A stretch of 64,000 nucleotides of DNA from Gallionellales bacterium GWA2_60_142 (GTDB lineage Bacteria; Pseudomonadota; Gammaproteobacteria; Burkholderiales; Gallionellaceae), in assembly GCA_001801085.1 (NCBI GenBank), contig MGWR01000070.1, forward strand, positions 36,933 to 100,932. The letters run 5' to 3'. Below the pieces are notes generated by a model. It was given only the letters and a program-made list of their open reading frames with translations. It ran no database searches and was not told the origin of the DNA. The stretch's first letter is position 1, and each line of letters starts with the position of its first letter. A program made the position numbers and the translations under genes. Below, in pieces: positions 52,799 to 64,000 of the stretch.

Positions 52799-53569
52799 CT
52801 AACGGACGATACCGCGGGTAGATGTCGCGAGGAAGTCGGCCAGCGGCTGCAACTCCGGATGCTCGGCCAGTTGACCCTCGATTTCGGCCTTGGCCTCGTC
52901 GAAACTCATGCCGGACTTGTACAGCGTCTTGTAGGCTCGCTTGATTGCCATGATCGCTTCGCTCGAATAACCGCGACGCTTCAGCCCTTCCGCATTGATG
53001 CCGTGCGGTGCGCAGGGATTGCCCGAAGCCAGCACGTAAGTTGGCACATCCTTGAACAGGATGGTTCCCATACCGGTGATGATGTGCTCGCCTATCCTGA
53101 CGAACTGGTGCACCACGGTGAAGCCGCCGAGGATCGCATAGTCGCCGACATGCACATGGCCGGCCAGCTGCGCGTTGTTCGCGAAGATCGTGTGGCTGCC
53201 GACCTGGCAATCGTGCGCCAGATGCACGTAGGCCATGATCCAGTTGTGGCTGCCGACGCGCGTGACGCCGACATCCTGAGCGGTACCGAGGTTGAAGGTG
53301 CAGAACTCGCGTATGGTGTTGTGGTCGCCGATCTCCAGCCGAGTCGGTTCGTTGGCGTATTTCTTGTCCTGCGGAATTTCGCCCAGCGAACAGAACTGGA
53401 AGATGCGGTTGTGCTTGCCGATGCGCGTGTGACCGTTGATTACCACATGCGGGCCGATCACCGTGCCCTCGCCGATCTCGACATGCTCGCCGATGATCGA
53501 GTACGGCCCCACCTCGACGTCGTCGGCAAGCCTGGCGTTGGGGTGGACTATCGCGGTCGGATGGATCAT
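52799..53569 (-). CDS. lpxA: Acyl-[ACP]--UDP-N-acetylglucosamine O-acyltransferase
   Basis: [51 protein letters not shown] hexapeptide repeats. Confidence 0.97.
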   Translation of the reverse strand: MIHPTAIVHPNARLADDVEVGPYSIIGEHVEIGEGTVIGPHVVINGHTRIGKHNRIFQFCSLGEIPQDKKYANEPTRLEIGDHNTIREFCTFNLGTAQDVGVTRVGSHNWIMAYVHLAHDCQVGSHTIFANNAQLAGHVHVGDYAILGGFTVVHQFVRIGEHIITGMGTILFKDVPTYVLASGNPCAPHGINAEGLKRRGYSSEAIMAIKRAYKTLYKSGMSFDEAKAEIEGQLAEHPELQPLADFLATSTRGIVR

Positions 53570-53591
53570 GTAAACCTCGTCAAATCCGGGA

Positions 53592-54041
53592 TTACGCGAC
53601 CGACTTGACGGTGCACATCAGTTCGGCTTCGGCAGCCAGCTGGCCGTCCACTTCGGCAGTGCCCTTGAACTTGAACACGCCGCGCATGCTGCGCGTCAGC
53701 TCCACCTTGAAGATCAGCTGGTCGCCGGGAGACACCGGGCGCTTGAAGCGCGCGCCGTCGATGCCGGCGAAGTAGTACACCGAGTTCTCGTCCGGTTTGC
53801 TGTCCATGGACTTGAACGACAGCAAGGCCGCGACCTGGGCCATCGCCTCGATGATCAGCACGCCGGGCATCACCGGGTGATGCGGGTAATGGCCGGGGAA
53901 GAACGGCTCGTTGATGGTGACGTTCTTCAGCGCGACGATGTTCTTGCCGGGTTCGACCGACAGCACGCGATCGACCAGCAGGAAGGGATAGCGGTGCGGC
54001 AGATGTTCGAGAATGGCGTGAATGTCCATGGCGGTACTCAT
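53592..54041 (-). CDS. fabZ: 3-hydroxyacyl-[ACP] dehydratase
   Basis: [49 protein letters not shown]. Confidence 0.97.
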   Translation of the reverse strand: MSTAMDIHAILEHLPHRYPFLLVDRVLSVEPGKNIVALKNVTINEPFFPGHYPHHPVMPGVLIIEAMAQVAALLSFKSMDSKPDENSVYYFAGIDGARFKRPVSPGDQLIFKVELTRSMRGVFKFKGTAEVDGQLAAEAELMCTVKSVA

Positions 54042-55093
54042 TATTCTTCCCTTTCAGTGATGCTTGTTTTCAATGATTCGAATTGTTGCTCCAGCGCCTT
54101 GATGCGCTTCGCCATCTGGTCGAGATGACGCAGATGCACGGCGTTCTTGCGCCAGTCTTCCTGTTTGGAGAGCGGGAAGATCGCGGCATAGGAGCCGGCC
54201 TCGCGGATCGATTTTCCGACCAGCGTATGCGCGGCGACCTCGACATGATCGGCCAGTTGCAGGTGACCGAGGATGCGGGCTCCGCCGCCGATCAGGCAGT
54301 ACTTGCCGATCACCGCGCTGCCGGCAATGCCGGCGCAGCCGGCAATGGCGGTGTGCGCGCCGATGCGCACGTTGTGCGCGACCTGGATCTGGTTGTCCAG
54401 CTTCACGCCGTCCTCAATCACCGTATCGTTAAGCGCGCCGCGATCTATCGTGGTGTTCGCGCCGATCTCGACGTCGTTACCGATCACCACGCGACCGATC
54501 TGCGGGATCTTGAGCCAGCGGCCCTCGTCCATCGCGATGCCGAAACCGTCCGAGCCAATCACGCAGCCGGAATGGGCGATCAGGTCGTCTCCGATCACGC
54601 AATCATGGTAGACCGTCACGCGCGGATACAGCCGCGCGCGGCTGCCGATCATCGCGTTCTCGCCTATGCAGCATCCCTCGCCGATCACCGAATCCGCACC
54701 TATCACCGCCCCCTCGCCGATCACCGCAGTCGCGGCGATGCTGGCGGTCGGGTCGATACGGGCGCTGGCGCCAATCACCGCGGAAGGATGCACGCCCGGA
54801 CGAATCTCGGGCAACGGGTTGAGCAGCGCCGAGACTCGGGCGAAATAGGCATAGGGGTTGGCGCAGACGATGCGCGGCAGACCGGTCGCATCGGCATCCG
54901 CCTCGGCGAGTATCACCGCTCCCGCCTCGGTGGTCGCCAGTTGCGCGCGATACTTGCTATTGGTCAGGAAGCTGATGTGCCGCGACTGCGCGCTTTCCAG
55001 CGTCGCGATCTGGGCTACGCGCACCTCGCCGTCGCCCAGCACGCGCCCACCGAGCCGGGCGGCAATTGCGGTCAGACTATATGTGACAGACAT
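54041..55093 (-). CDS. lpxD: UDP-3-O-(3-hydroxyacyl)glucosamine N-acyltransferase
   Basis: Hexapeptide repeat protein; [48 protein letters not shown]. Confidence 0.96.
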   Translation of the reverse strand: MSVTYSLTAIAARLGGRVLGDGEVRVAQIATLESAQSRHISFLTNSKYRAQLATTEAGAVILAEADADATGLPRIVCANPYAYFARVSALLNPLPEIRPGVHPSAVIGASARIDPTASIAATAVIGEGAVIGADSVIGEGCCIGENAMIGSRARLYPRVTVYHDCVIGDDLIAHSGCVIGSDGFGIAMDEGRWLKIPQIGRVVIGNDVEIGANTTIDRGALNDTVIEDGVKLDNQIQVAHNVRIGAHTAIAGCAGIAGSAVIGKYCLIGGGARILGHLQLADHVEVAAHTLVGKSIREAGSYAAIFPLSKQEDWRKNAVHLRHLDQMAKRIKALEQQFESLKTSITEREE

Positions 55094-55107
55094 GCCGAAA
55101 ATGCCGC

Positions 55108-55632
55108 CTACTTGCCATCCTTGGCGGCAGGTTTCTCTATCGCGAGGTGCTTGATGACCTTGTCGGTGATGTCTATCTTGGGATTGCGATACACCGCCTC
55201 CTGCAGGATCAGGTCGTACTTCTCCGTTTCGGCGATGATCTGAATCGCCTTGTTGGCCTGCTCCAGCACGATGGACAATTCCTCGTTCTTGCGCAGATTC
55301 AGGTCTTCGCGGAACTCGCGCTGCATGCGTTGCAGATTCACGTTCATCGCGGTCAATTCGCGCTCCTTGTTGCGGTGATCGGCATCGGTCATCGCGCCCG
55401 CCTCCTTCTCCAGCAGCGCCTGAAGCTCCTTGACCTGCTTCATCAGCTTTTTGATCTCCTGATCGCGACCGGAGAACTCCTTCTCAATGCGCTTCTCGGC
55501 CTTCAGCGCCGGCGACGATTCGCGCAACACGCGTTCGGTATCCACCACGCCCACCCTGAAATCGGCAGCCTGCACCGTTCCGACACTCAGCCCCAGGGCC
55601 AGCATCGCCATCATGATCTTCGTTTTCATTAC
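55108..55632 (-). CDS. skp: Periplasmic chaperone Skp/OmpH family
   Basis: Signal peptide MKTKIMMAMLALGLSVGTVQA; FRVGVVDTERVLRESSPALKAEKRIEKEF; located between bamA and lpxD. Confidence 0.9.
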   Translation of the reverse strand, partial: VMKTKIMMAMLALGLSVGTVQAADFRVGVVDTERVLRESSPALKAEKRIEKEFSGRDQEIKKLMKQVKELQALLEKEAGAMTDADHRNKERELTAMNVNLQRMQREFREDLNLRKNEELSIVLEQANKAIQIIAETEKYDLILQEAVYRNPKIDITDKVIKHLAIEKPAAKDGK

Positions 55633-55682
55633 ATACTCCTCGCTCATCGTAATCGGTATCCCGGACAACCGGGGGTTGCATG

Positions 55683-57965
55683 TCAGAACATCGAGCCCAA
55701 ATTAAACTGGAACTTCTGCAGCCTGTCTTCCGGCTGCTTGTTCAGCGGCACGGCATAGCTGAACTTGAGCGGCCCCATCGGCGAGATCCAGATGACCGCC
55801 GCCCCCGTGGAATAGCGTATGCCCGCGCTACCAGGCAGATCGCCCGGACCGTACACCGCACCGGCATCGACGAAACCGCTCAGGCGCACCGACTTATTCT
55901 TTTCCATACCCGGGAACGGCACCATCAATTCCGCGTTGCCAACCACGCGACGCGTACCGCCCAGCACCGCATTGTTGACGTCGCGCGGGCCGAGCGAATT
56001 GGACTCAAAACCGCGCACCGATCCGGTGCCGCCGCCATAGAAATTCTTGAAGAACGGCAAGTCCTTGCCGCCGTAGCCTCCGCCTACACCCACTTCGCCG
56101 TTCAACAGCAGCGTGATGTCGCTGGCGACCGGATAGAACCGCTGATGCTGGTAATTCAACTTGTAATAGCGCATATCGAACATCGGCAGCGCCATCTCAA
56201 GGAAGGCGCGCTGCACCGTGCCCTCGGTGGTGTAAATCGCGCTGTCGCGGCTATCCCTGGACCAGCCGACCGTGCCGAGCAGATTACTGTTCGAGGCGCC
56301 GAAGGTGTTCACGTACTGCGACAGGCGCGCCGGTGAAGCCGCCGTCAGGATCAACTGGGTATTTTCGGCAGACAGCCCATAGCTGATGGACTCGTCCTCG
56401 TCGATCGGCACACCGAAACGCACTCCGCCGCCCAGCGTATGCGAACCGTATTGGCTGACCGCAGTGCTGGTCGAATCGGTGTTGCGCTTGTAAACATCGA
56501 AACCGCGACTAACGCCCTCGTCGGTGAAATACGGATTGGTATAGGAGAACGAATAAACCTGATTGGTCTTGCTGGTGTTGATCTGCACCGCCGCATGGTT
56601 GCCGCTGCCGAACAAATTGTTCTGGCTGACGCTTCCGCTCAGCGACAAGCCTTCCCCTTGGGAGAAACCCGCACCTGCGGAAATGTTGCCGGTGGACTTC
56701 TCCGCCACGGCGATATTCACGTCCATCTGATCCGCCGTGCCCTGCACCGGCAGGGTCTCCACATTCACTTCCTCGAAGAAATCCAGTTTATCGACGCGTT
56801 GCTTGGACTTTTTGATTTTCTCGACGTCGAACCATGCACCCTCGACTTGACGGAACTCGCGCCGGATCACTTCGTCGCGTGTCTTGTCGTTGCCGGCGAT
56901 ATTGATGCGGCGGATGTACACGCGCTGACCGGGATCGACCATGAAATTGAACGCCACCTCATGCTTTTCCTTGTCTATCGTCGGCACTGCATTCACGTTG
57001 GCGAAAGCATAGCCCTCCCCTCCCAAGCGGTCGCTGATCTTTTTGCTTGAGTCCGTCAAAGCGCTACGCGAAAAAGTATCGCCTGCCTTGATCTGGATCA
57101 ACTGTTCGACCTCTTCCTTGGGCACTATCGTGTTGCCGACCACAGCCACATTGGACACGGTATATTTCGTGCCCTCGCTGAAATTGATCGTGATGTAAAT
57201 ATCCTTCTTGTCCGGCGTGATCGAGACTTGGGTGGAATCGATATTGAATTCCAGATAGCCGTTGTCCATGTAGAACGAACGCATCGCCTCCATGTCGGCG
57301 GACAGTTTCTGCTTGGAATACTGATCGTTCTTGCTGAACCAACTCATCCAGTCCGGCGTGCTGAGCTTCATCAGGTCCAGCAACTCCTGCTCGCCGTAGG
57401 CCTGATTGCCGACCAAGTTGATCTGTTTGATCTTGGAGACTTCGCCTTCCACCACGTTGAACACTACGGCAACGCGGTTGCGCTCCAGTTCGGTGACCGA
57501 GGTGGTCACGCTGACGCCGTACTTACCGCGCGCGACATATTGGCGCTTCAACTCCTGCGTCGCCTTCTCCAGCGCCCCCTTGTCGAAAATGCGCGCCTCG
57601 GCCAGCCCTGCATACTTCATGTTGTCTTTGAGTTGCTGCGCCGGGAAATCCTTGATGCCGTTAAGTTCGATGCTGGCGATGGAGGGACGCTCGCGCACCA
57701 GCACGATCAGCACGCCCTGCTCGACCTCCAGGCGCACATCCTTGAAGAAGCCGGTGGCATACAACGCGCGGATTGCCGCAGCCGCCTGCGTGTCGTCCAT
57801 CGTGTCGCCGACCTTGATGGGCAGGTAGCTGAACACCGTGCCGGCCTCGGTGCGCTGTATACCTTCGACACGAATATCGGTGACTTTAAATGGCTCGATC
57901 GCCCAGGCGGGCGAGATGCAGAGCAGGGAAATCAGCCCTGCCAGTTTTTTCAGTTTCATTTTCAA
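55683..57965 (-). CDS. bamA: Outer membrane protein assembly factor BamA
   Basis: POTRA repeats (FKVTDIRVEGIQRTEAGTVFSYLPIKVGD), barrel motif VRGFESNSLGPRD, C-terminal FQFNLGSMF. Confidence 0.97.
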   Translation of the reverse strand: MKMKLKKLAGLISLLCISPAWAIEPFKVTDIRVEGIQRTEAGTVFSYLPIKVGDTMDDTQAAAAIRALYATGFFKDVRLEVEQGVLIVLVRERPSIASIELNGIKDFPAQQLKDNMKYAGLAEARIFDKGALEKATQELKRQYVARGKYGVSVTTSVTELERNRVAVVFNVVEGEVSKIKQINLVGNQAYGEQELLDLMKLSTPDWMSWFSKNDQYSKQKLSADMEAMRSFYMDNGYLEFNIDSTQVSITPDKKDIYITINFSEGTKYTVSNVAVVGNTIVPKEEVEQLIQIKAGDTFSRSALTDSSKKISDRLGGEGYAFANVNAVPTIDKEKHEVAFNFMVDPGQRVYIRRINIAGNDKTRDEVIRREFRQVEGAWFDVEKIKKSKQRVDKLDFFEEVNVETLPVQGTADQMDVNIAVAEKSTGNISAGAGFSQGEGLSLSGSVSQNNLFGSGNHAAVQINTSKTNQVYSFSYTNPYFTDEGVSRGFDVYKRNTDSTSTAVSQYGSHTLGGGVRFGVPIDEDESISYGLSAENTQLILTAASPARLSQYVNTFGASNSNLLGTVGWSRDSRDSAIYTTEGTVQRAFLEMALPMFDMRYYKLNYQHQRFYPVASDITLLLNGEVGVGGGYGGKDLPFFKNFYGGGTGSVRGFESNSLGPRDVNNAVLGGTRRVVGNAELMVPFPGMEKNKSVRLSGFVDAGAVYGPGDLPGSAGIRYSTGAAVIWISPMGPLKFSYAVPLNKQPEDRLQKFQFNLGSMF

Positions 57966-59314
57966 CCTGAGATTAGCCGAGTTATGTCGTTATATAGGGC
58001 AAACACCATCAGCGTGCCGAGCAGCGCCATACCGATCTTCTGTCCGAGTTCCCACGCTTGCTCCGAGACCGGACTTCCTTTCGCCAGTTCGGCAGCATAA
58101 TACAGCAAGTGCCCCCCATCCAATAAGGGGATGGGCAACAGATTCAGCACGCCCAGACTGACGCTGATCAATGCGAGAAAACCCAGATACGACACCAGCC
58201 CCATTTCGGCGGATTGTCCGGCATAGTCGGCGATGGTGATCGGGCCGGAAAGATTCTTCATCGACACCTCGCCCAGCACCATCTTGCCCAGCATTTTCAG
58301 GCTGATGATCGATGTCTCCCATGTCTTGCGCAATGCCTGGAGCAGCGCATCCAGCGGGCCATAGCTCACTTCGGTCAGCATCGATTCCCACACCGCCTTA
58401 TCGACCTGCGGCGCAGCACCGATCTTGCCGACCGGCTCGCCGCCCTCGTCCACCGCGTTCGGCATAACCGTCACGCTCAACACCTGTTCGCCGCGCCGGA
58501 TATCGAACTGCACGGTTTGTCCCGGATGCGTACGCACTACCTCGACCAGCTCGCTCCAGTGCTGCATAGCCCGCCCGTTGGCGTTCATGACCACATCGCC
58601 AGGCTGGAGTCCCGCCTGTTGCGCCACACCGCCTTCGGAGAGTTTGCCGATGACGGGAAGGACGTGCGGCTGATACAGTTGCAAACCGAGTTTGGCGAGC
58701 AGCTCGCCGTCCAGCTCGTTCGCATTCAGCCCGCGCATGTCGAGCACATGGGCCAGCGGCTCGCCCTGTGCGCTGCGGCCCTCGATTTTCACTTCGGCCT
58801 GTTGCAGTGCGTGATCCAGCAACATCCAGCGCAACTCCTGCCAGCTCGGCACCGGCTCGCCGTCGATATGCGTAATGGTCTCGCCCGGTTGCATCACTGC
58901 CGCGGCGGCGGGCGTATCCGGCGGCACCTCGCCCAGCACCGGCTTCAGTCCGGGCACGCCGTGGACGAACAGCGCCCAATACAGAACGATGGCCAGCAGG
59001 AAATTCGACAACGGCCCGGCCACGACGATGGCCATGCGCTGCAACACCGGCTTGCGGTTGAAAGCCTGATCCAGTTCTTCCGGCGCGACCTCGCCCTCGT
59101 GCTCGTCCAACATCTTGACGTAGCCGCCCAGCGGGATCGCCGAAATCGCCCATTCTGTACCGTTGGCAAGCCGTTTACTGTAAAGCACCTTGCCGAAGCC
59201 GACCGAGAAGCGCAGAACCTTCACGCCGCAACGCCGTGCCACCCAGTAGTGCCCCAGTTCATGGAACACCACCAGCAGTGCAATGGCGACAACGAAAGCC
59301 AATAAGGTAATCAT
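57962..59314 (-). CDS. rseP: Site-2 zinc protease RseP
   Basis: [27 protein letters not shown] (HExxH), PDZ domains, [15 protein letters not shown]. Confidence 0.96.
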   Translation of the reverse strand: MITLLAFVVAIALLVVFHELGHYWVARRCGVKVLRFSVGFGKVLYSKRLANGTEWAISAIPLGGYVKMLDEHEGEVAPEELDQAFNRKPVLQRMAIVVAGPLSNFLLAIVLYWALFVHGVPGLKPVLGEVPPDTPAAAAVMQPGETITHIDGEPVPSWQELRWMLLDHALQQAEVKIEGRSAQGEPLAHVLDMRGLNANELDGELLAKLGLQLYQPHVLPVIGKLSEGGVAQQAGLQPGDVVMNANGRAMQHWSELVEVVRTHPGQTVQFDIRRGEQVLSVTVMPNAVDEGGEPVGKIGAAPQVDKAVWESMLTEVSYGPLDALLQALRKTWETSIISLKMLGKMVLGEVSMKNLSGPITIADYAGQSAEMGLVSYLGFLALISVSLGVLNLLPIPLLDGGHLLYYAAELAKGSPVSEQAWELGQKIGMALLGTLMVFALYNDITRLISG

Positions 59315-60546
59315 GGATGTAGGGGCGCGGCGCGCCGTGCCGGTGCCGGAACAGAAGTTTCACGTGCTCCTGCGAGATTGCCGATCTGTTGTTGCGCAGC
59401 ACTACGCGCCTCGGCATCCGCACCAATCACATCTTCCAGACAGGTGACTGCATTGACCGGCAATTCGTCGAGCACAGCTTCGATGACGCGCGGGATATCG
59501 AGGAAAGCGATGCGGCGATTCAGGAAGGCATCCACCGCCACCTCGTTCGCCGCGTTCAGGATCGCCGGGGCCGTGCCCGCAGCGCGCAATGCCTGATAGG
59601 CCAGCGACAGACAGGGGAAGCGCTCGAAGTCGGGCGCGACGAAGTTCATCGTCGCGACCTTGAACAGGTCCAGCGGCACGACGCCGGCATCGATGCGCTC
59701 CGGCCAGGACAGACCATAGGCGATCGGCGTGCGCATGTCCGGGTTGCCGAGCTGCGCCAGCACCGAGCCGTCGACGTATTGCACCAGCGAATGGATCACG
59801 CTCTGCGGATGCACCACCACCTGGATGTCGTCCGCACTCGCGTTGAACAGCCAGTGCGCCTCGATGACTTCGAGGCCCTTGTTCATCATGGTCGCGGAAT
59901 CCACCGAGATCTTGCGGCCCATGCTCCAGTTCGGATGCGCGCAGGCCTGCTCGGGCGTGACGTCGTGCAGCTCGGCCAGCGGCGTGTTGCGGAACGGGCC
60001 GCCGGAGGCGGTCAGCAGTATCTTGCTGACGCCGCTGCGCTTCATATCGCCGCGATAGTCATGCGGCAGGGACTGGAAGATCGCATTGTGTTCGCTGTCA
60101 ATGGGCAGCAGCGCTGAGCCGCTGGCGCGCACCGCCTCCATGAACACGTTGCCCGCGGTCACCAGCGTCTCCTTGTTCGCCAGCAGGATTTTTTTTCCTG
60201 CTTGCGCCGCCGCCAGCGTCGGGCGCAGACCCGCCGCGCCGACGATGGCCGCCATCACCGCATCCACCTCGGGCAGCACCGAGACCTGCTCCAATGCCTC
60301 GACGCCGCACAGCACCTCGGTGGATATACCGGCATCCTTCAGGCACCGGCGCAGTCCTGCGGCAGCCGCCTCGTCCAGCAGCACCGCATAGTCCGGCTTG
60401 AATTGTTCGCACTGCTTGAACAGCAGATCGACCTGCGAATTCGCGGTCAGTGCGACGACACGAAAACGGTCGGGATGGCGCGCCACCACGTCCAGCGTGC
60501 TGGTGCCTATGCTGCCGGTGGAGCCGAGAACGGTCAGGTGTTGCAT
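59311..60546 (-). CDS. dxr: 1-deoxy-D-xylulose-5-phosphate reductoisomerase
   Basis: [66 protein letters not shown]. Confidence 0.97.
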   Translation of the reverse strand: MQHLTVLGSTGSIGTSTLDVVARHPDRFRVVALTANSQVDLLFKQCEQFKPDYAVLLDEAAAAGLRRCLKDAGISTEVLCGVEALEQVSVLPEVDAVMAAIVGAAGLRPTLAAAQAGKKILLANKETLVTAGNVFMEAVRASGSALLPIDSEHNAIFQSLPHDYRGDMKRSGVSKILLTASGGPFRNTPLAELHDVTPEQACAHPNWSMGRKISVDSATMMNKGLEVIEAHWLFNASADDIQVVVHPQSVIHSLVQYVDGSVLAQLGNPDMRTPIAYGLSWPERIDAGVVPLDLFKVATMNFVAPDFERFPCLSLAYQALRAAGTAPAILNAANEVAVDAFLNRRIAFLDIPRVIEAVLDELPVNAVTCLEDVIGADAEARSAAQQQIGNLAGARETSVPAPARRAAPLHP

Positions 60547-60547
60547 G

Positions 60548-61378
60548 TCAGCCTATCCTCTGGAACAGCATCGCCAATGCTGCGAGCGGCAGCGTCGAGG
60601 TCAGCGCGTCGATGCGATCCAGCAGGCCGCCGTGTCCCGGCAGCAGCGCGCCGCTGTCCTTCACGCCGGCCTGACGCTTGATCGCCGATTCGAACAGGTC
60701 TCCGATCACCGCCAGCGCCACCCACCACCATGCGGTCAGCAACAATGGCGGCAGAATCTCGCGCGTCGAGAAATGCGGGCTGAAACTCCAGACCAGCACC
60801 ACATAGACCGACACGCCGAACATCGCGCCCGCCACGCCTTCCCAGGTCTTGCCTGGGCTGATCTCGGGCGCGAGCTTGTTCTTGCCGAAACGCCTTCCGG
60901 CGAAATACGCCGCGATGTCGGCGACCCACACCAGCCCCATCACGAACAGCAGCAACCACGGGCTGGGCGCGGCTTCGCGCAGATCCATCATCGCAGCACC
61001 AGTCGGGATCAGCACTGCCCAGCCGACCGCAGCCATCGCCAGCGGACGCTCGACCTTCCAGCCCACCATCAACCAGGTCGGCACGATGACCAGCCACAGC
61101 AGCGCAGACACCAGATAGATCGCCAGATGGACGTAGAAATTCACCGTCTCGGCGGCATAGGCGTCGAGCGACACCAGTCCCAGCATCAGGGCTAGCGTCA
61201 ACCACCAATACAGACGCGCCTTCCCGCCCTCCAATCTGGACAGGTGCGACCATTCTGTCGTCCCCTGCATTACCATCACGACGACCAGCAGCGCCCATGC
61301 CATCGGCGGCAACAGGAACAACGCCGCCAGCAACAGCGCCAGCAGCACGATGGCGGTGATCACGCGCGACTTAAGCAT
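60548..61378 (-). CDS. cdsA: Phosphatidate cytidylyltransferase
   Basis: [29 protein letters not shown] and [20 protein letters not shown] signature. Confidence 0.96.
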   Translation of the reverse strand: MLKSRVITAIVLLALLLAALFLLPPMAWALLVVVMVMQGTTEWSHLSRLEGGKARLYWWLTLALMLGLVSLDAYAAETVNFYVHLAIYLVSALLWLVIVPTWLMVGWKVERPLAMAAVGWAVLIPTGAAMMDLREAAPSPWLLLFVMGLVWVADIAAYFAGRRFGKNKLAPEISPGKTWEGVAGAMFGVSVYVVLVWSFSPHFSTREILPPLLLTAWWWVALAVIGDLFESAIKRQAGVKDSGALLPGHGGLLDRIDALTSTLPLAALAMLFQRIG

Positions 61379-62147
61379 TGCCCTCTCCCTGGTGCTGCTC
61401 GCCCTTCAATTGATCGCTGGTCCGGCCGAAACGACGTTCGCGTTTCTGGTACGAGGAGATCGCCGTCTCCAGTTCCTTGCGCCCGAACTCGGGCCACAGC
61501 ACATCGGTGAAATACAGTTCGGTATAAGCCAGTTGCCACAGCATGAAGTTGCTGATGCGCTGTTCGCCGCCGGTGCGTATGAATAGGTCCGGCTCGGGGG
61601 CGTCGCTCATCGACAGGTAGGGCGCCATATCCTCTTCGGTGAAGCCCTGCGCCAGTTGCGGATGCTCTTTCAGCATGGACTGCACCGCGTTCATCATGTC
61701 CCAGCGGCCGCCGTAGTTGGCCGCAATGGTCAGCGTCAGTCCGGTGTTGTTCGCGGTCAGTTGTTCGGCATCGAGCATGGTCTGGCTGAGCTTGTCGTCG
61801 AAACGGCTGCGGTCGCCGATGATCTTCAGGCGGATGTTCTTCTCGTGCATCTTCGCGACTTCGCGTTCCAGCATCTTCAGGAACAGCGACATCAGGAAGG
61901 AGACTTCGTCGGCGGGACGCCGCCAGTTCTCGCTGCTGAAGGCGAAAACGGTGAGATATTCGACGCCCAGATCGCGGCAGGCCTTGACGACCTCGCGCAG
62001 CGATTCGACGCCACGCTGGTGACCCATCACGCGCGGCATGAAGCGTTTCTTCGCCCAGCGCCCGTTGCCATCCATGATGACGGCGATGTGGCGCGGGACA
62101 CTGGGAATGTCAGGGATGGTGCGAGTGGAACTCGGCAGCGGCGACAT
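61371..62147 (-). CDS. uppS: Isoprenyl transferase (undecaprenyl diphosphate synthase)
   Basis: PRHIAVIMDGNGRWAKKRFMPRVMGHQRGVESLR; DLFIRTGGEQRISNFMLWQLAYTELYF. Confidence 0.97.
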   Translation of the reverse strand: MSPLPSSTRTIPDIPSVPRHIAVIMDGNGRWAKKRFMPRVMGHQRGVESLREVVKACRDLGVEYLTVFAFSSENWRRPADEVSFLMSLFLKMLEREVAKMHEKNIRLKIIGDRSRFDDKLSQTMLDAEQLTANNTGLTLTIAANYGGRWDMMNAVQSMLKEHPQLAQGFTEEDMAPYLSMSDAPEPDLFIRTGGEQRISNFMLWQLAYTELYFTDVLWPEFGRKELETAISSYQKRERRFGRTSDQLKGEQHQGEGNA

Positions 62148-62704
62148 TACACCGCCATCAAGTCAACTTCTTTGGCAGCCAGCGCCTTGTCGATCTCGGC
62201 GACGTAGCGGTCGGTCAGTTTCTGGATATCGTCCTGGGTGCGGCGCTCGTCGTCCTCGGAGATTTCTTTCTTCTTGAGCGCATCCTTGAGATGGGTGTTG
62301 GCATCGCGGCGGATGTTGCGCACCGCGATCTTCGCATCTTCGCCTTCGCTCTTGACCACTTTGATCAGGTCGCGGCGGCGCTCCTCGGTCAGCATCGGCA
62401 TCGGCACGCGGATCAGTTCACCCTGGCTGGCCGGATTCAGCCCCAGGTCGGAGTCGCGGATCGCGCGCTCGACCGGGCCAACCATATTCTTCTCATAAGG
62501 CTGCACGCCGATGGTGCGCGCATCGACCAGCGTGATGTTCGCCACCATGTTCACCGGGGTCATGCTGCCGTAGTAGTCCACCATTACATGATCCAGCAGG
62601 CCGGTATGCGCGCGTCCGGTGCGCACCTTGCCCAGATCGGTTTTCAGCGCCTCCAGCGACTTTTGCATCTTCTGTTCGGCAGTTTTTTTCAGGTCAACAA
62701 TCAC
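62147..62704 (-). CDS. frr: Ribosome recycling factor
   Basis: [48 protein letters not shown] start at 62704 preceded by GGGAGGGAACT. Confidence 0.96.
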   Translation of the reverse strand: MIVDLKKTAEQKMQKSLEALKTDLGKVRTGRAHTGLLDHVMVDYYGSMTPVNMVANITLVDARTIGVQPYEKNMVGPVERAIRDSDLGLNPASQGELIRVPMPMLTEERRRDLIKVVKSEGEDAKIAVRNIRRDANTHLKDALKKKEISEDDERRTQDDIQKLTDRYVAEIDKALAAKEVDLMAV

Positions 62705-62718
62705 AGTTCCCTCCCGGA

Positions 62719-63435
62719 TCAATCGATACGCACCAGCGTGCCTTCGCCTTCGCCGAATACCACGCGCTTCAGCGCGCCGGCCTTGAAAATACTGAATACG
62801 ATGATGGGCAGCTTCTGGTCGCGGCACAATGTCAGCGCCGTCGCGTCCATCACCTTGAGATTCTTGCTGATCGCCTCGTCAAAGCTCAGGCTTTGATAGC
62901 GGATCGCATTCGGATCCTTCTTCGGATCCGCAGTGTAGATACCGTCCACCTTGGTGGCCTTGATCACCACATCGGCGGACATCTCCACGCCGCGCAACGC
63001 GGCGGCGGTGTCGGTGGTGAAGAACGGGCTGCCGATGCCTGCCGCGAAAATCACCACCTTGCCGTCTTCCAGATAACGCAACGCCTTGCCGCGTATGAAC
63101 GGCTCGGCGACTTGCTCCAGGCTCAGCGCGGACTGCACGCGGCAGTCCAGCCCGGCGCGCTTCATCGCATCCTGAAGCGCCATCGAGTTCATCACCGTCG
63201 CCAGCATACCCATGTAATCGGCGGTCGCGCGATCCATCCCCGCCGCGGCCGGAGCCACGCCGCGGAAGATGTTGCCGCCGCCGATCACAATAGCCACTTC
63301 CACGCCCAGACCCACCACTTCGGCGATCTCGCCGACGATGCGCTCGATCACCTCGCGGTTGATGCCGTAGCTGTCCTCACCCATCAGGGCTTCGCCGGAC
63401 AGCTTGAGCAGGATGCGTTTGTAGGCTGGCTTCAT
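62719..63435 (-). CDS. pyrH: UMP kinase
   Basis: [39 protein letters not shown]. Confidence 0.98.
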   Translation of the reverse strand: MKPAYKRILLKLSGEALMGEDSYGINREVIERIVGEIAEVVGLGVEVAIVIGGGNIFRGVAPAAAGMDRATADYMGMLATVMNSMALQDAMKRAGLDCRVQSALSLEQVAEPFIRGKALRYLEDGKVVIFAAGIGSPFFTTDTAAALRGVEMSADVVIKATKVDGIYTADPKKDPNAIRYQSLSFDEAISKNLKVMDATALTLCRDQKLPIIVFSIFKAGALKRVVFGEGEGTLVRID

Positions 63436-63440
63436 GGCGA

Positions 63441-64000
63441 TTAACCCTGGGCAGCAGCAGCGGCAGCAGCCACTTCAGCCGCGTAGTCTTCCACCTTCTT
63501 CTCGATGCCTTCGCCGACGACGAACATCTGGAACGCGGTCACCGATGCGCCCTTGGCCTTCAGCAGTTGTTCGATGGTCTGCTTGCCGTCTTCGGCCTTG
63601 ACGAACACCTGGCCCAGCAGCGTAACTTCCTTCAGGAACTTCTGCACGGTGCCTTCGGCGATCTTTTCCAGCATGGCTTCCGGCTTGCCGGATTCCTTGG
63701 CCTTCTCGATCGCGATACGGCGCTCGGTCGCGATGTCTTCCGGATTCACGCCGGATGCATCGACCGACTTCGGCTTGCTCGCCGCGATGTGCATGCAGAT
63801 GTCGCGGCCCAGCGCATCGTCACCGCCGGTGAAGTTCAGCAACACGCCGATCTTGCTGCCGTGCAGGTAGGAAGCCAGCTTGCCGTCGGCAGTCTCGTAA
63901 TGCTGGAAGCGGCGGATCGTGAGGTTCTCGCCCAGCTTCATCACCAGCGCCTTGCGCACTTCTTCGACGGAGCCGGAGTCGTTCGCCAGCGCCATGCCGG
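63441..64000 (-). CDS. tsf: Elongation factor Ts, C-terminal part (truncated by window edge)
   Basis: C-terminal EF-Ts sequence including [21 protein letters not shown]; open at the window boundary. Confidence 0.95.
   Translation of the reverse strand, partial: GMALANDSGSVEEVRKALVMKLGENLTIRRFQHYETADGKLASYLHGSKIGVLLNFTGGDDALGRDICMHIAASKPKSVDASGVNPEDIATERRIAIEKAKESGKPEAMLEKIAEGTVQKFLKEVTLLGQVFVKAEDGKQTIEQLLKAKGASVTAFQMFVVGEGIEKKVEDYAAEVAAAAAAAQG

Overview
The window looks like a betaproteobacterial chromosome segment, probably Gallionellales-like (lineage is an inference from gene content and style only). Left to right it contains: the 3' end of a pgsA-like gene; a tRNA-Pro/Arg/His cluster; a three-gene operon of TonB-dependent receptor, periplasmic-binding-like protein and hybrid histidine kinase; a glycogen/maltodextrin block (malQ, GH57, glgC, glgB, pgi, unknown Rossmann-like gene, glgP); rne and rluC; a GGDEF-EAL/HDOD pair; map-glnD; a 1265-aa Ala/Glu/Arg-rich coiled-coil membrane protein with long internal duplications; family 5-like UDG; an EF-hand membrane protein; rlmJ. 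An accessory insert at about 35.6-42.9 kb follows, with a VapBC/Phd-type toxin-antitoxin pair and a four-gene SMC/MukBEF-like + TOPRIM operon (Wadjet/MksBEFG-like, in an unusual SMC-E-F-TOPRIM order). Then come guaA, guaB, glnB, greB, ppdK, a frameshifted YkgJ-family pseudogene, a CopD-like gene, and the classical rnhB-lpxB-lpxA-fabZ-lpxD-skp-bamA-rseP-dxr-cdsA-uppS-frr-pyrH-tsf cluster on the minus strand. The strongest candidates for an unusual system are the Wadjet-like operon and the giant repeat-bearing coiled-coil protein. A dispersed ~145-nt intergenic repeat is present in two copies (24.4 kb and 46.2 kb). All family calls come from reading motifs; no database search was run.
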